From Polaribacter sp. HaHaR_3_91 (GTDB lineage: Bacteria > Bacteroidota > Bacteroidia > Flavobacteriales > Flavobacteriaceae), in assembly GCF_019278525.1 (NCBI RefSeq), contig NZ_CP058986.1, forward strand, positions 1,391,001 to 1,455,000: 64,000 bases of DNA, written 5' to 3'. Of the stretch, positions 10,100-18,990 are shown piece by piece (position 1 is the stretch's first letter; every line of letters starts with the position of its first letter). The position numbers and the translations under genes were made by a program. The notes beneath the pieces are model-generated. The model was not told the origin of the DNA. It did not search any database and saw only the letters and a list, made by a program, of their open reading frames with translations.

Positions 10100-11188
10100 T
10101 TATTTTTTAATTTTATTAAAAACTTTTCTCAATTTTAAATATAAAAAAGTATTTGTTTTCGCGTAATAAAAAGACAATAAGCAAACTACAATTAAGAATA
10201 GTATAGCTCCAATAATTGCTTCTGTTGGGTTTAGACTTTTACCGATAATTTTTTTTAATCCTAATCCCGTAAAGCTTCCATAAATAATAATGAAATGAAT
10301 TACATAAATGGATAATGTTTTTTGACCTATTTTTAAAATTAGGGAAGACTTTAAATATTTCTCTAAACTAAAGAAGAAAGCAAAAATTAATAATACATTT
10401 CCAAATCTAGTAAACAGATAATTATAACTAGCAGCATCCATTAATAGTTGAGAGTCTGTTAACTTTGAAAAATATACAAGTATTTTTGAAGAACAAAATA
10501 TTAGAATAAAACCAAAACATATAAAAAAAGAAATGATTATTTTTTTAAAACTTTTTTTGAATACATTTTTATGAAAAATTGTTGCTAAAAATGCACCAAA
10601 ACAGACAAAACCAGACCAGGGAATAATTGTAAATATAGATCCATTACTTTTAGAAATATAATTATTTATAAAAAGTGGAATAGCCGTTATGTTTAAACCT
10701 CTATACAGAGGTTCTGTTATAAATATAGTAATACCAAAGATGAATGTAATTATAGAAAAAAGTATTGTTTTTTTGTTACTGATAAAATAAAAACTAATAA
10801 TTAATATTAAGCTTAGGCCTATTATTTGTAGCACATCAATAGCTAAAAAAGAAGTATTAAATGTACCTGTTAACCAACTAAAAAGCGGAACTCTTAGTAA
10901 GTAACCAATAGCTATTAAAAAGCCCCCTCTGGTAATTCCTTTTATCATTCTTTCTTTTTCTAATCCTTTTTCTTTTGAATTTAACAAAAGATAGGTGAAA
11001 ATTAATCCCGAAATAGTAAAAAAAGTTGGGGCAGTAATGCCTCTAAAATAAGACCATAGCATAAAAGTAGGATCATTTAAATCTCTATACGAGTTAGCTA
11101 GTAACGTATCTATAAAGTGCCCTTGTAGCATCATTAAGATAGCAAAAGCCCTAATAATATCAATAAAATATAGTCGTTTAATATCCAC
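10100..11188 (-). CDS. Multi-pass membrane acyltransferase-like protein (DUF1624 type)
   Basis: A 362-aa integral membrane protein with about ten hydrophobic helices. The opening RLYFIDIIRAFAILMMLQGHFIDTL, described here in parts, has the D-x3-R-x10-GH pattern of the heparan-alpha-glucosaminide N-acetyltransferase/DUF1624 and acyltransferase-3 superfamily. In that fold the early His and Arg take part in acyl transfer. It lies 7 bp upstream of the secreted esterase-like gene and 75 bp downstream of aroC. Substrate and physiological role are unknown; O- or N-acetylation of a cell-envelope sugar is a reasonable guess. Confidence 0.7.
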   Translation of the reverse strand: MDIKRLYFIDIIRAFAILMMLQGHFIDTLLANSYRDLNDPTFMLWSYFRGITAPTFFTISGLIFTYLLLNSKEKGLEKERMIKGITRGGFLIAIGYLLRVPLFSWLTGTFNTSFLAIDVLQIIGLSLILIISFYFISNKKTILFSIITFIFGITIFITEPLYRGLNITAIPLFINNYISKSNGSIFTIIPWSGFVCFGAFLATIFHKNVFKKSFKKIIISFFICFGFILIFCSSKILVYFSKLTDSQLLMDAASYNYLFTRFGNVLLIFAFFFSLEKYLKSSLILKIGQKTLSIYVIHFIIIYGSFTGLGLKKIIGKSLNPTEAIIGAILFLIVVCLLSFYYAKTNTFLYLKLRKVFNKIKK

Positions 11189-11263
11189 AGAAAAAAAAGT
11201 TTTTCCGTTAAAGGTAAATAAATTTACAAGTATTCTATTTCAATCTTTTAAATAGTACGTAAA

Positions 11264-12328
11264 TTATATCTGTCTCGTTTTATTTAACAACCAAAAATCA
11301 GCTAATACTAAAGCAGTCATTGCTTCTACAATTGGTACAGCTCTAGGTACAACACAAGGGTCATGACGTCCTTTACCTGTAATCTCTGTAACTTCATATT
11401 CTGAGTTAATAGTTTGTTGAGAGCTCATAATAGTTGCAACAGGTTTAAAAGCAACTCTAAAATAGATATCCATACCATTGCTTATTCCACCTTGTATACC
11501 ACCAGATAAATTAGATTGTGTAGAACCGTCTGCATTAAAAACATCGTTATGATCTGAACCTTTCATTTTTGCGCCACAAAATCCACTACCAAATTCAAAA
11601 CCTTTTACGGCATTTATAGATAACATTGCGCTACCTAATTGTGCGTGTAATTTCTGAAATATTGGTTCTCCTAAACCTACAGGTACATTTTGAGCAACAC
11701 AAGTTACGGTACCACCAATTGTATCACCAGCTTTTCTAATTTCTTGTATTCTGTTTATCATTTTCTCTGCAGAAACTTCATCCGGACAACGAACAATATT
11801 ACTTTCTGTTTTAGAAAAATCTAAATCTTGATACGGTTTGTCTATAAAAATATCGCCAACAGAAGATGTAAAGGCATTTATATTCATGCTAGCAATTAAC
11901 TGTTTTGCTAAAGCACCAGCAACTACCCAATTGGCAGTTTCGCGGGCAGAACTTCTTCCGCCACCTCTATAATCTCTGTTTCCAAATTTCTTATCATACG
12001 TAAAATCTGCATGAGAAGGTCTATATACATTGGTATTGTGGTTGTAATCTTTAGATTTTTGATTGGTGTTTCTAATAATAAAACCAATAGAAGTACCTGT
12101 AGTTTTACCTTCAAAAATACCTGAATGAAATTCCACAGTATCTGGTTCTTTACGCTGGGTAACAATTTTAGATTGCCCAGGTTTACGTCTATCTAACTCA
12201 TTTTGAATAGCTTCAAAATCTACCTCTAATCCTGCAGGGAATCCATCTATGACGCCACCAATAGCAGTTCCGTGAGATTCTCCATACGTTGTTACTTTTA
12301 ATAAATTTCCAAAGGAATTAAATGACAT
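11264..12328 (-). CDS. aroC: Chorismate synthase
   Basis: A 354-aa enzyme of the last shikimate step, converting 5-enolpyruvylshikimate-3-phosphate to chorismate with reduced FMN. Signatures are [16 protein letters not shown] at the N-terminus, [23 protein letters not shown] motif at about residue 120, [10 protein letters not shown], and [17 protein letters not shown] near the C-terminus. Length and motifs are complete. It is transcribed alone or as the head of the run toward 9206. A minus-strand -7 box lies 26 bp before the ATG. Confidence 0.98.
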   Translation of the reverse strand: MSFNSFGNLLKVTTYGESHGTAIGGVIDGFPAGLEVDFEAIQNELDRRKPGQSKIVTQRKEPDTVEFHSGIFEGKTTGTSIGFIIRNTNQKSKDYNHNTNVYRPSHADFTYDKKFGNRDYRGGGRSSARETANWVVAGALAKQLIASMNINAFTSSVGDIFIDKPYQDLDFSKTESNIVRCPDEVSAEKMINRIQEIRKAGDTIGGTVTCVAQNVPVGLGEPIFQKLHAQLGSAMLSINAVKGFEFGSGFCGAKMKGSDHNDVFNADGSTQSNLSGGIQGGISNGMDIYFRVAFKPVATIMSSQQTINSEYEVTEITGKGRHDPCVVPRAVPIVEAMTALVLADFWLLNKTRQI

Positions 12329-12353
12329 AATTATATAATTAGAATAATAAGGG

Positions 12354-12361
12354 CAAATATA
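12354..12361 (-). promoter_or_regulatory. -7 box upstream of aroC
   Basis: Read on the minus strand this is TATATTTG, an exact TAnnTTTG match, 26 bp before the aroC start. The only nearby TTG lies 13 bp further upstream, closer than the usual 17-23 bp, so the -33 element is uncertain. Confidence 0.5.
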
Positions 12362-12511
12362 ATGAACTACTATACAAGAATTCTTTATTTAGACTTTTTT
12401 GTGACGATTTCTAAAAAAAAAATAATAATTTAAAAGACTTGATTTATAGGGTGATATGATGTTTTATGTATGATATTCAAAAAAAAAATAAAAATAAATC
12501 GTTATTTGTTT

Positions 12512-12540
12512 TTGTAAACTAAAAAACCTTTCTATATTTG
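12512..12540 (+). promoter_or_regulatory. Promoter of tRNA-Ser(UGA)
   Basis: TTG at 12512-12514, an 18-bp spacer, then TATATTTG at 12533-12540. This is a textbook Bacteroidota sigma-ABfr promoter, 35 bp before the tRNA. Confidence 0.8.
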
Positions 12541-12575
12541 CAGCCGCAATCAGGGAATACTTGATGAGACGCACT

Positions 12576-12663
12576 GGAGAAATGGCAGAGCGGTCGAATG
12601 CGGCAGTCTTGAAAACTGTTGACTGTAACAGGTCCGGGGGTTCGAATCCCTCTTTCTCCGCCA
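12576..12663 (+). tRNA. tRNA-Ser (anticodon UGA)
   Basis: The acceptor stem GGAGAAA/TTTCTCC closes a class II tRNA with a long variable arm. The anticodon TGA is at 12610-12612 in the loop CTTGAAA, flanked by a 5-bp stem. The T-arm has GGTTCGAATCCC. The discriminator G is at 12660 and CCA is encoded at 12661-12663. The gene is flanked by its own promoter and terminator, so it is a single-gene unit. Confidence 0.97.
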
Positions 12664-12693
12664 AAAGCCTTACATTTATGTAAGGCTTTTTTT
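12663..12693 (+). terminator. Terminator of tRNA-Ser(UGA)
   Basis: AAAAGCCTTACA (12663-12674) pairs over 12 bp with TGTAAGGCTTTT (12679-12690) around TTTA, then more T. The stem begins on the last base of the encoded CCA. Confidence 0.85.
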
Positions 12694-13443
12694 ATACACC
12701 ACATTCTTGGATGGTAAAAAACCTTAAACTTTTATAAACACTGATTTCACCTGATAATTTATTAGGGTTAAGAATTTTTAGATTAAATAGATAATATCTT
12801 ATACATGTACTTAAAAACGCATGTGATAGTTACCTTATGAGTTACCCTAGTTATTTTGAGACACAATAGAGTCTCGGAAATATTGTTAAAGTATAAGATT
12901 GTGGAGTAAGCTTAAAAGGATCAATTTTAAATATAGAGAAACTTGTTGGTAAGTAAAAATTGACGTCTACCGATACATAAAGAAGTACACTTCGTTATAA
13001 TTCTGAAATGAATTTTAAAAAAGCAATTATATAGTTATTGAGGTGTTACTTTGTAGGATCTAAAAAAAACAGGTTAAATGTAAAAACTATTGTTAGTCTC
13101 TGTTCAAAATACTTTTTATCCGTTTAGAAGGGGGGATAATTTGAACTGTTTTTGTATAAAATTTTAGTTCTTCTAAATTTATATTATTTCTTTAACATGT
13201 TCTGTATTTGATATTTCCTTTTGCTAATTTTTTAACCTATGTTAGTGTGAGTTTTTAATGGTTGTAAATATATTGGGCTTGTTTTGTTGCTTTCTAAGCA
13301 ATGTAATTGTTTTCCTTGCGTTAAATTCTCTAAATGAATGATGTCTGATTTTAAATAAAATATAGGGATTCATTTATGAAAGTCAGTTGCCTTGTTTTTC
13401 AGTTAAACTTTTCTAAAGTAAAAATTTATTATCAAATTTTGTA
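12694..13443. other. 750-bp gap without a gene
   Basis: I find no open frame of useful length and no family similarity here. The clearest structure is a nested inverted repeat: ATCTTATAC at 12796-12804 and GTATAAGAT at 12891-12899 enclose GAGAC/GTCTC (12858-12862 and 12871-12875) and a GTTACC direct repeat (twice, from about 12829). TTGCTT/AAGCAA near 13288-13302 forms a small hairpin. It may be a decayed gene or an unrecognised RNA; I cannot tell which. Confidence 0.4.
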
Positions 13444-13451
13444 TACCTTTG
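13444..13451 (+). promoter_or_regulatory. -7 box before the HYC_CC_PP gene
   Basis: TACCTTTG matches TAnnTTTG and ends only 8 bp before the ATG at 13460, implying a leader of a few bases. No good -33 TTG is visible. Confidence 0.45.
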
Positions 13452-13459
13452 CCATTAAT

Positions 13460-13873
13460 ATGAAGCAAATTTCACATAAAATAATGTCAATTGTAATGGC
13501 TGTTGTAGTTCTATTTTCTACGATGTCATTCACTGTTAGTATGCATTATTGTGGTGATACTTTAGTGGAAACTGCTATGCTTCAAAAGGCAGAAGGTTGT
13601 GGCATGGATATGCAAAAACCTGCCACCAAAGACTGTTCAATTACAAAAAAAGATTGCTGTAATGATGAACAAATAGTTGTAGATGGTCAAGACGAATTAC
13701 AACTACAAGTAGATACTATTTCTTTTGAACAACAACTTTTTATAGCTTCATTTGTTTACACGTATATCAATCTTTTTGAAGGTTTAGAAAATAATGTATC
13801 TTCATACGAAGCGTATCAACCACCTCTCATAGACAAAGAACTCTTTAAGCTAGACGAGACTTATTTAATCTGA
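13460..13873 (+). CDS. HYC_CC_PP family small exported protein
   Basis: A 137-aa protein with the three marks of the Bacteroidota HYC_CC_PP family: HYC (in SMHYCGD) just after the signal-like hydrophobic stretch, CC (in KKDCCND) mid-protein and PP (in YQPPLID) near the end. The His and Cys residues suggest metal binding in the periplasm, but the function is not established. An in-frame start exists at 13376, but the ATG at 13460 gives the family-typical MKxxxHK N-terminus and sits right after a -7 box. It precedes the RND metal-efflux genes by 109 bp, which supports a copper or metal-stress role. Confidence 0.85.
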   Translation: MKQISHKIMSIVMAVVVLFSTMSFTVSMHYCGDTLVETAMLQKAEGCGMDMQKPATKDCSITKKDCCNDEQIVVDGQDELQLQVDTISFEQQLFIASFVYTYINLFEGLENNVSSYEAYQPPLIDKELFKLDETYLI

Positions 13874-13982
13874 TTTTTTTAACAATAGACTGTATTATCC
13901 TATGATTTATTTCATTAGGATGATTTCTTGTATTCGATGTTTTTCTAACATCACTTTCTAATTGTTTTAAATATCAGGCTTT

Positions 13983-16900
13983 ATGCTAAATAAGATTATT
14001 AAATATTTAATAGAAAATAAAATCGTATTGGTTTTATTATTGGCCCTTTTTATTGGATGGGGAACTGTAAACGCTCCTTTTAATTGGGATACTGGCTTTT
14101 TACCAAGCAATCCTGTGGCTGTAGATGCCATTCCGGATATTGGCGAAAATCAACAAATTGTATTCACAAAGTGGGATGGTCGTTCTCCACAAGATATTGA
14201 AGACCAAATTACCTATCCATTAACCTCTTCTTTACTTGGTATTCCTGGAGTCAAAACCATTCGTAGTTCATCGATGTTTGGCTTCTCTAGTATTTATATC
14301 ATTTTTGAAGAAGACATTGAGTTTTATTGGAGCAGAAGCCGAATTTTAGAAAAACTAAATTCGTTACCAAGTAATTTATTACCAGAAGGAATAAATCCTG
14401 CTTTAGGGCCAGATGCTACAGGTTTAGGTCAGATTTATTGGTATACTTTAGAAGGTAGAGATAAAGATGGAAACGTAACTGGTGGTTGGGATTTACAGGA
14501 ATTACGCAGCATACAAGATTACTATATAAAATACGGTTTGTCTTCTGCAAGTGGGGTTTCTGAAGTTGCTTCTATTGGTGGGTATGTGCAAGAATATCAA
14601 ATTGATGTCAACCCAGAATTGATGCGCCAATACAGCATTGGATTGAATCAAGTTGTAAAAGCGGTTAAAGAAAGCAATAAAGATATTGGTGCACAGACAT
14701 TAGAAATTAATAAAGTTGAATATTTAGTTCGTGGTTTAGGCTATGTAAAATCAATTGAAGATATAGAAAATGCAGTCGTTACTTCTAAAGATTATACGGC
14801 GATTAAAATTAAAGACATTGCTAAAGTTTCTTTAGGTCCTGCCGCTAGACGCGGGATATTAGACAAAGAAGGCGCAGAAGTTGTTGGTGGTGTTGTCGTA
14901 GCTAGATATGGCGCAAACCCTATGGAAGTGATTACGAATGTAAAAGCCCAAATAGAAGAATTAAAAGGTGGTTTACCATCTAAAGTTTTAGCAGACGGAC
15001 GTACATCTCAATTAACAATCGTTCCTTTTTATGATCGATCAGAATTAATTGTAGAAACTTTAGACACGCTTAGTGAAGCTTTAACCTTAGAAATTTTAAT
15101 TACTATTTTGGTAATTATTGTGATGGTTTTTAATTTAAGAGCTTCTATTTTAATTTCGGGCTTGTTACCTGTTGCTATTTTAATGGTGTTTGTTACCATG
15201 AAACTCTTTAATGTTGATGCCAATATAGTGGCATTATCTGGTATTGCAATCGCTATTGGTACCATGGTTGATGTTGGAGTTATTCTCGCCGAAAACATGA
15301 TTCGCCATCTCGACGAACAAGAGAATGTCATTTCGACAGAGCAAGGCACGAGCGACGAGGAATCTCATAACAAGAAACTATCCATAAACGAAGTTATTTA
15401 CAACGCTACTGCAGAAGTTTCTGGCGCTATTTTAACTGCTGTTTTAACGACTATTATCAGTTTTGTGCCTGTATTTACAATGATTGGTGCAGAAGGTAAA
15501 TTGTTTAGACCTTTAGCGTTTACTAAAACAATGGCACTATCAGCTTCTTTAGTGATTGCTTTGTTTATAATTCCGCCTTTAGCAGCTTTTTTATTCCGTA
15601 AAACAACGCTAAAAAACTCGTTTAAATACATTGTAAGTACTGCTTTAATTCTTGCAGGAATTGTAATTGTGATAAGCGGTCATTATTTAGGTCTTATAGT
15701 AATCGCTTTTGGAATTTCTGCCTTATTAGGTGTTTTAGGAAAGCTAGATGCTAAAAAAGTAAATCTTCTTAATATCATTATCTCATCAATTGCCATTGTA
15801 TTTCTATTGGCAGAATATTGGAGACCTTTAGGTTTTAATCGTAGTATTTTTATAAACTTAATTTTTGTGTCTATTATTTGCTTCGGAATTTTAGGAATAT
15901 TCTCAGTTTTTAGAAAATATTATGGCCGAATTTTACAATGGGCTTTAGCGAATAAGATGTTGTTTTTAATGGTTCCGATAACGGTTCTTATTTCTGGGTT
16001 TTGGATTATGAACAACACAGGAAAAGAATTTATGCCTTCTTTAAATGAAGGCTCTTTTCTACTCATGCCTACTTCTCTTCCGCATGCTGGAGTTGAAGAA
16101 AATAAACGTGTGTTGCAGCAATTAGATATGGCGGTTGCGACCATTCCAGAAATTGAAACAGTGGTTGGTAAAGCTGGTAGAACAGAATCTTCTTTAGATC
16201 CTGCTCCTTTGTCGATGTACGAAAACATGATTCAGTATAAACCGGAATACATGCGTAATTCCGAAGGAAAAAGACAACGTTATAAAGTAAATACTGATGG
16301 TTTTTTTGAGTTAAAAACAAAACGTTTTATTACTTCAGGAACATCCGTTGAAAACGCTCAATTAATAGAAGACAACGACGGAGAATTCTATAGAAACTGG
16401 CGACCAGAAATTAAAAGTCCAGATGATATTTGGAAAGAAATCATTAAAGTTACCAAGTTACCAGGTGTTACTTCTGCACCGAAATTACAGCCCATAGAAA
16501 CGCGATTGATCATGTTACAAACAGGTATGCGAGCGCCCATGGGAATTAAAGTAAAGGGACAAGATTTAAAACAAATTGAAGCTTTTGGGTTGCAATTAGA
16601 AAGTCTTTTAAAACAAGCCGAAGGCGTTAAAATAGAAGCTGTATTTGCGGATAGAATTGTTGGGAAGCCTTATTTATTAATTGATATTGATAGAGAAAAA
16701 ATAGCACGCTATGGCATTTCTATAGAGGATGTACAAAGTATACTAAAAGTTGCTATTGGTGGTATGGCTTTAACCCAAACGGTTGAAGGTAGAGAACGTT
16801 ACGGCGTTCGCGTACGTTACCCAAGAGAATTACGTGGCAACCCAGAAGATATTAAAGATATTTATATTCCTGTAGAAAAAGGAAGTCCTGTACCCTTAAG

Positions 16901-17729
16901 TGAATTAGCGACGATTAAATATGAACAAGGTCCGCAAGTGATTAAAAGTGAAGATACTTTTTTAGTGGGCTATGTTTTGTTTGATAAAATAGATGGTTTT
17001 GCAGAAGTAGATGTGGTAGAAAATGCGCAAGCTTTGTTTCAACAAAAAATAGATTCCGGGGAATTAACGGTTCCAAAAGGCATCAGTTATAAATTCACGG
17101 GTACTTATGAGAACCAATTACGAGCAGAAAAAACATTAGCAGTGGTAGTTCCTTTAGCATTGGCTATTATTTTCTTGATACTGTATTTTCAGTTTAAATC
17201 GGTAACCACATCATTAATGGTATTTACCGGAATTGCAGTTGCATTTGCCGGTGGTTTTATTATGATTTGGTTATACGGACAAGATTGGTTTTTCAATTTT
17301 AGCTTCTTTGGCGAGAATATGCGAGACCTTTTCAATATGAAAACCATCAATTTAAGTGTGGCCGTTTGGGTTGGTTTTATTGCCTTATTTGGTATTGCAA
17401 CAGATGACGGAGTTGTCATGGCAACTTACTTAACTCAGACTTTTGATCGTGAAAAACCATCAGATAAAATGAGTATTAGAGTTGCTGCTTTAGAAGCTGC
17501 TAAGAAACGTATTCGTCCGTGTTTAATGACAACAGTAACTACTATTTTGGCATTATTACCCGTTTTAACATCCACAGGAAAAGGAAGTGATATTATGATT
17601 CCGATGGCAATACCGATTTTTGGAGGAATGGTTATTGACATTACCTCCTACTTTATTGTTCCGGTTTTATATAGCTGGAGAGAAGAGTTTCTTTTAAAAA
17701 GAATAGAGAGAAAAGAGCTTAGAAAATAG
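13983..17729 (+). CDS. CusA/CzcA-family heavy-metal efflux RND pump
   Basis: A 1248-aa inner-membrane proton/metal antiporter of the heavy-metal RND family, probably copper/silver. It has the two large periplasmic loops and 12 or more membrane helices. The TM4 proton-relay acids are Asp430 and Glu437 (TMVDVGVILAEN). The second half carries GIATDDGVVMATYL. It is about 200 aa longer than E. coli CusA, partly from extra hydrophobic sequence at residues about 540-640 and partly from a hydrophilic insert at residues about 447-463 encoded by a genome repeat. It leads the operon pump, outer-membrane channel, adaptor and HMA lipoprotein, with 16-bp, 3-bp and 24-bp gaps. Metal specificity is inferred. 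Confidence 0.93.
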   Translation: MLNKIIKYLIENKIVLVLLLALFIGWGTVNAPFNWDTGFLPSNPVAVDAIPDIGENQQIVFTKWDGRSPQDIEDQITYPLTSSLLGIPGVKTIRSSSMFGFSSIYIIFEEDIEFYWSRSRILEKLNSLPSNLLPEGINPALGPDATGLGQIYWYTLEGRDKDGNVTGGWDLQELRSIQDYYIKYGLSSASGVSEVASIGGYVQEYQIDVNPELMRQYSIGLNQVVKAVKESNKDIGAQTLEINKVEYLVRGLGYVKSIEDIENAVVTSKDYTAIKIKDIAKVSLGPAARRGILDKEGAEVVGGVVVARYGANPMEVITNVKAQIEELKGGLPSKVLADGRTSQLTIVPFYDRSELIVETLDTLSEALTLEILITILVIIVMVFNLRASILISGLLPVAILMVFVTMKLFNVDANIVALSGIAIAIGTMVDVGVILAENMIRHLDEQENVISTEQGTSDEESHNKKLSINEVIYNATAEVSGAILTAVLTTIISFVPVFTMIGAEGKLFRPLAFTKTMALSASLVIALFIIPPLAAFLFRKTTLKNSFKYIVSTALILAGIVIVISGHYLGLIVIAFGISALLGVLGKLDAKKVNLLNIIISSIAIVFLLAEYWRPLGFNRSIFINLIFVSIICFGILGIFSVFRKYYGRILQWALANKMLFLMVPITVLISGFWIMNNTGKEFMPSLNEGSFLLMPTSLPHAGVEENKRVLQQLDMAVATIPEIETVVGKAGRTESSLDPAPLSMYENMIQYKPEYMRNSEGKRQRYKVNTDGFFELKTKRFITSGTSVENAQLIEDNDGEFYRNWRPEIKSPDDIWKEIIKVTKLPGVTSAPKLQPIETRLIMLQTGMRAPMGIKVKGQDLKQIEAFGLQLESLLKQAEGVKIEAVFADRIVGKPYLLIDIDREKIARYGISIEDVQSILKVAIGGMALTQTVEGRERYGVRVRYPRELRGNPEDIKDIYIPVEKGSPVPLSELATIKYEQGPQVIKSEDTFLVGYVLFDKIDGFAEVDVVENAQALFQQKIDSGELTVPKGISYKFTGTYENQLRAEKTLAVVVPLALAIIFLILYFQFKSVTTSLMVFTGIAVAFAGGFIMIWLYGQDWFFNFSFFGENMRDLFNMKTINLSVAVWVGFIALFGIATDDGVVMATYLTQTFDREKPSDKMSIRVAALEAAKKRIRPCLMTTVTTILALLPVLTSTGKGSDIMIPMAIPIFGGMVIDITSYFIVPVLYSWREEFLLKRIERKELRK
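15324..15371 (+). repeat. Dispersed palindromic repeat inserted in frame in the RND pump gene
   Basis: These 48 bp (starting AATGTCATTTCGACAG, ending GAATCTCATAAC) are much more GC-rich than their surroundings. They look like the GTCATTTCGAC...GAGGAATCTCAT family of imperfect palindromes that I recall from many flavobacterial intergenic regions. Here it is exactly 16 codons and stays open, adding residues 448-463 to the pump just after TM4. Family membership is from memory; the compositional break is visible directly. Confidence 0.65.
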
Positions 17730-17745
17730 AAATAAAAAATATACA

Positions 17746-18987
17746 ATGAAAAACTATAAAAATCATATAACACATAAAGTAGTCTTGTTTCTTTGTTCTT
17801 TATTCTTTGTTCTACAAGGAAATTCTCAAGAGCTAGAAACCTACATTAACATCGCTTTAGAAAATAATCTTGAAATTCAAAAATTTGAGTTACAGTATCG
17901 AATTGCTTCAGAAAAAGTAAATGAAGTAAATACCTTACCAAACACAGAATTTAGTGCTGGTTATTTTGTGTTAGAGCCAGAAACACGAACAGGAACACAG
18001 CGTTTTAAAGTATCAGCAAAACAAATGTTGCCTTGGTTTGGAACCATCACATCTCGTGAAAATTATGCGAGTTCTTTGGCCGATACAAAGTACGAAGATA
18101 TTGTAATAGCCAAACGAAAACTGATGGTTTCCGTATCTCAATCGTATTATAAATTATATGTAAATAAAGGCAAACAAGCTATTTTAGTAGAAAACAGCAA
18201 ACTGCTTAAAACTTATGAAATATTGGCATTAAAATCGATTGAAGTCGGTAAAGCTTCTGCAGTAGATGTTTTAAGATTGCAAATGCGTCAGAATGAATTA
18301 GAACAACTCAAATTGGTTTTAGAACAACAGTATTTAGCAGAACAAACCGCTTTTAATAAGCTTTTAAATAGAGAAAATACGATTAAAATTGATGTTGTTG
18401 ATGCATTAATAATGCCTTCCGAAGATTTTGAAATCAATACAAAAAACCTTGCTTTGCATCCTGAATTGCTGAAATACGACAAACTGTTTCAATCTGTAGC
18501 ACAATCCGAATTGATGAATCAAAAAGAAAGTCACCCTTCCTTTGGTTTCGGATTCGATTACATCAATATTAATGCAGGACCTGACATTACTTTTAGTGAA
18601 AAAGGAAAAGATATTTTGATGCCAACTGTGTCGTTATCTATTCCGCTTTTTAATAAGAAATATAAATCGAAAACGAAGCAAAATGAGTTGCAACAACAAG
18701 AAATTGAAGCACAAAAACAAGAACGTTTAAATACTTTAGAAACGCTATTAGATAAAGCTGTAACCGATCGAATTTCTGCAAGCATCACGTATAAAACACA
18801 AGTTAAAAATATACAGCAAGCCAAAGATGCAGAAGATATTTTAATTAGAAGTTATGAAACCGGAACGATTGATTTTAATGACGTTTTAGACATTCAAGAA
18901 TTGCAATTAAAATTTCAAATGAATCAGATTGAAGCTGTAAAGAACTATTATGTTCAAACCACAATCATCAATTATTTAATCAATTAA
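17746..18987 (+). CDS. TolC-family outer-membrane efflux protein
   Basis: A 413-aa TolC-like channel with a signal peptide ending about NSQ (residue 27), followed by LETYINIALENNLEIQ, the usual opening of outer-membrane efflux proteins. The rest is long amphipathic helix with two repeats and a conserved SIPLFNKKYKSKTKQ segment. It lies 16 bp after the RND pump and 3 bp before the adaptor, giving a full tripartite pump. It is somewhat short, like CusC-type proteins of Bacteroidota. Confidence 0.9.
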   Translation: MKNYKNHITHKVVLFLCSLFFVLQGNSQELETYINIALENNLEIQKFELQYRIASEKVNEVNTLPNTEFSAGYFVLEPETRTGTQRFKVSAKQMLPWFGTITSRENYASSLADTKYEDIVIAKRKLMVSVSQSYYKLYVNKGKQAILVENSKLLKTYEILALKSIEVGKASAVDVLRLQMRQNELEQLKLVLEQQYLAEQTAFNKLLNRENTIKIDVVDALIMPSEDFEINTKNLALHPELLKYDKLFQSVAQSELMNQKESHPSFGFGFDYININAGPDITFSEKGKDILMPTVSLSIPLFNKKYKSKTKQNELQQQEIEAQKQERLNTLETLLDKAVTDRISASITYKTQVKNIQQAKDAEDILIRSYETGTIDFNDVLDIQELQLKFQMNQIEAVKNYYVQTTIINYLIN

Positions 18988-18990
18988 ATT

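Noticed and set aside
12464..12704. Minus-strand open frames across 12464-12704
   Set aside because: They are antisense to the tRNA-Ser gene with its promoter and terminator; the apparent peptides are translations of tRNA sequence.
13376..13459. Longer N-terminus for the HYC_CC_PP protein starting at 13376
   Set aside because: It would place 28 extra residues before the signal-like segment and span the -7 box; the ATG at 13460 gives the usual family start.
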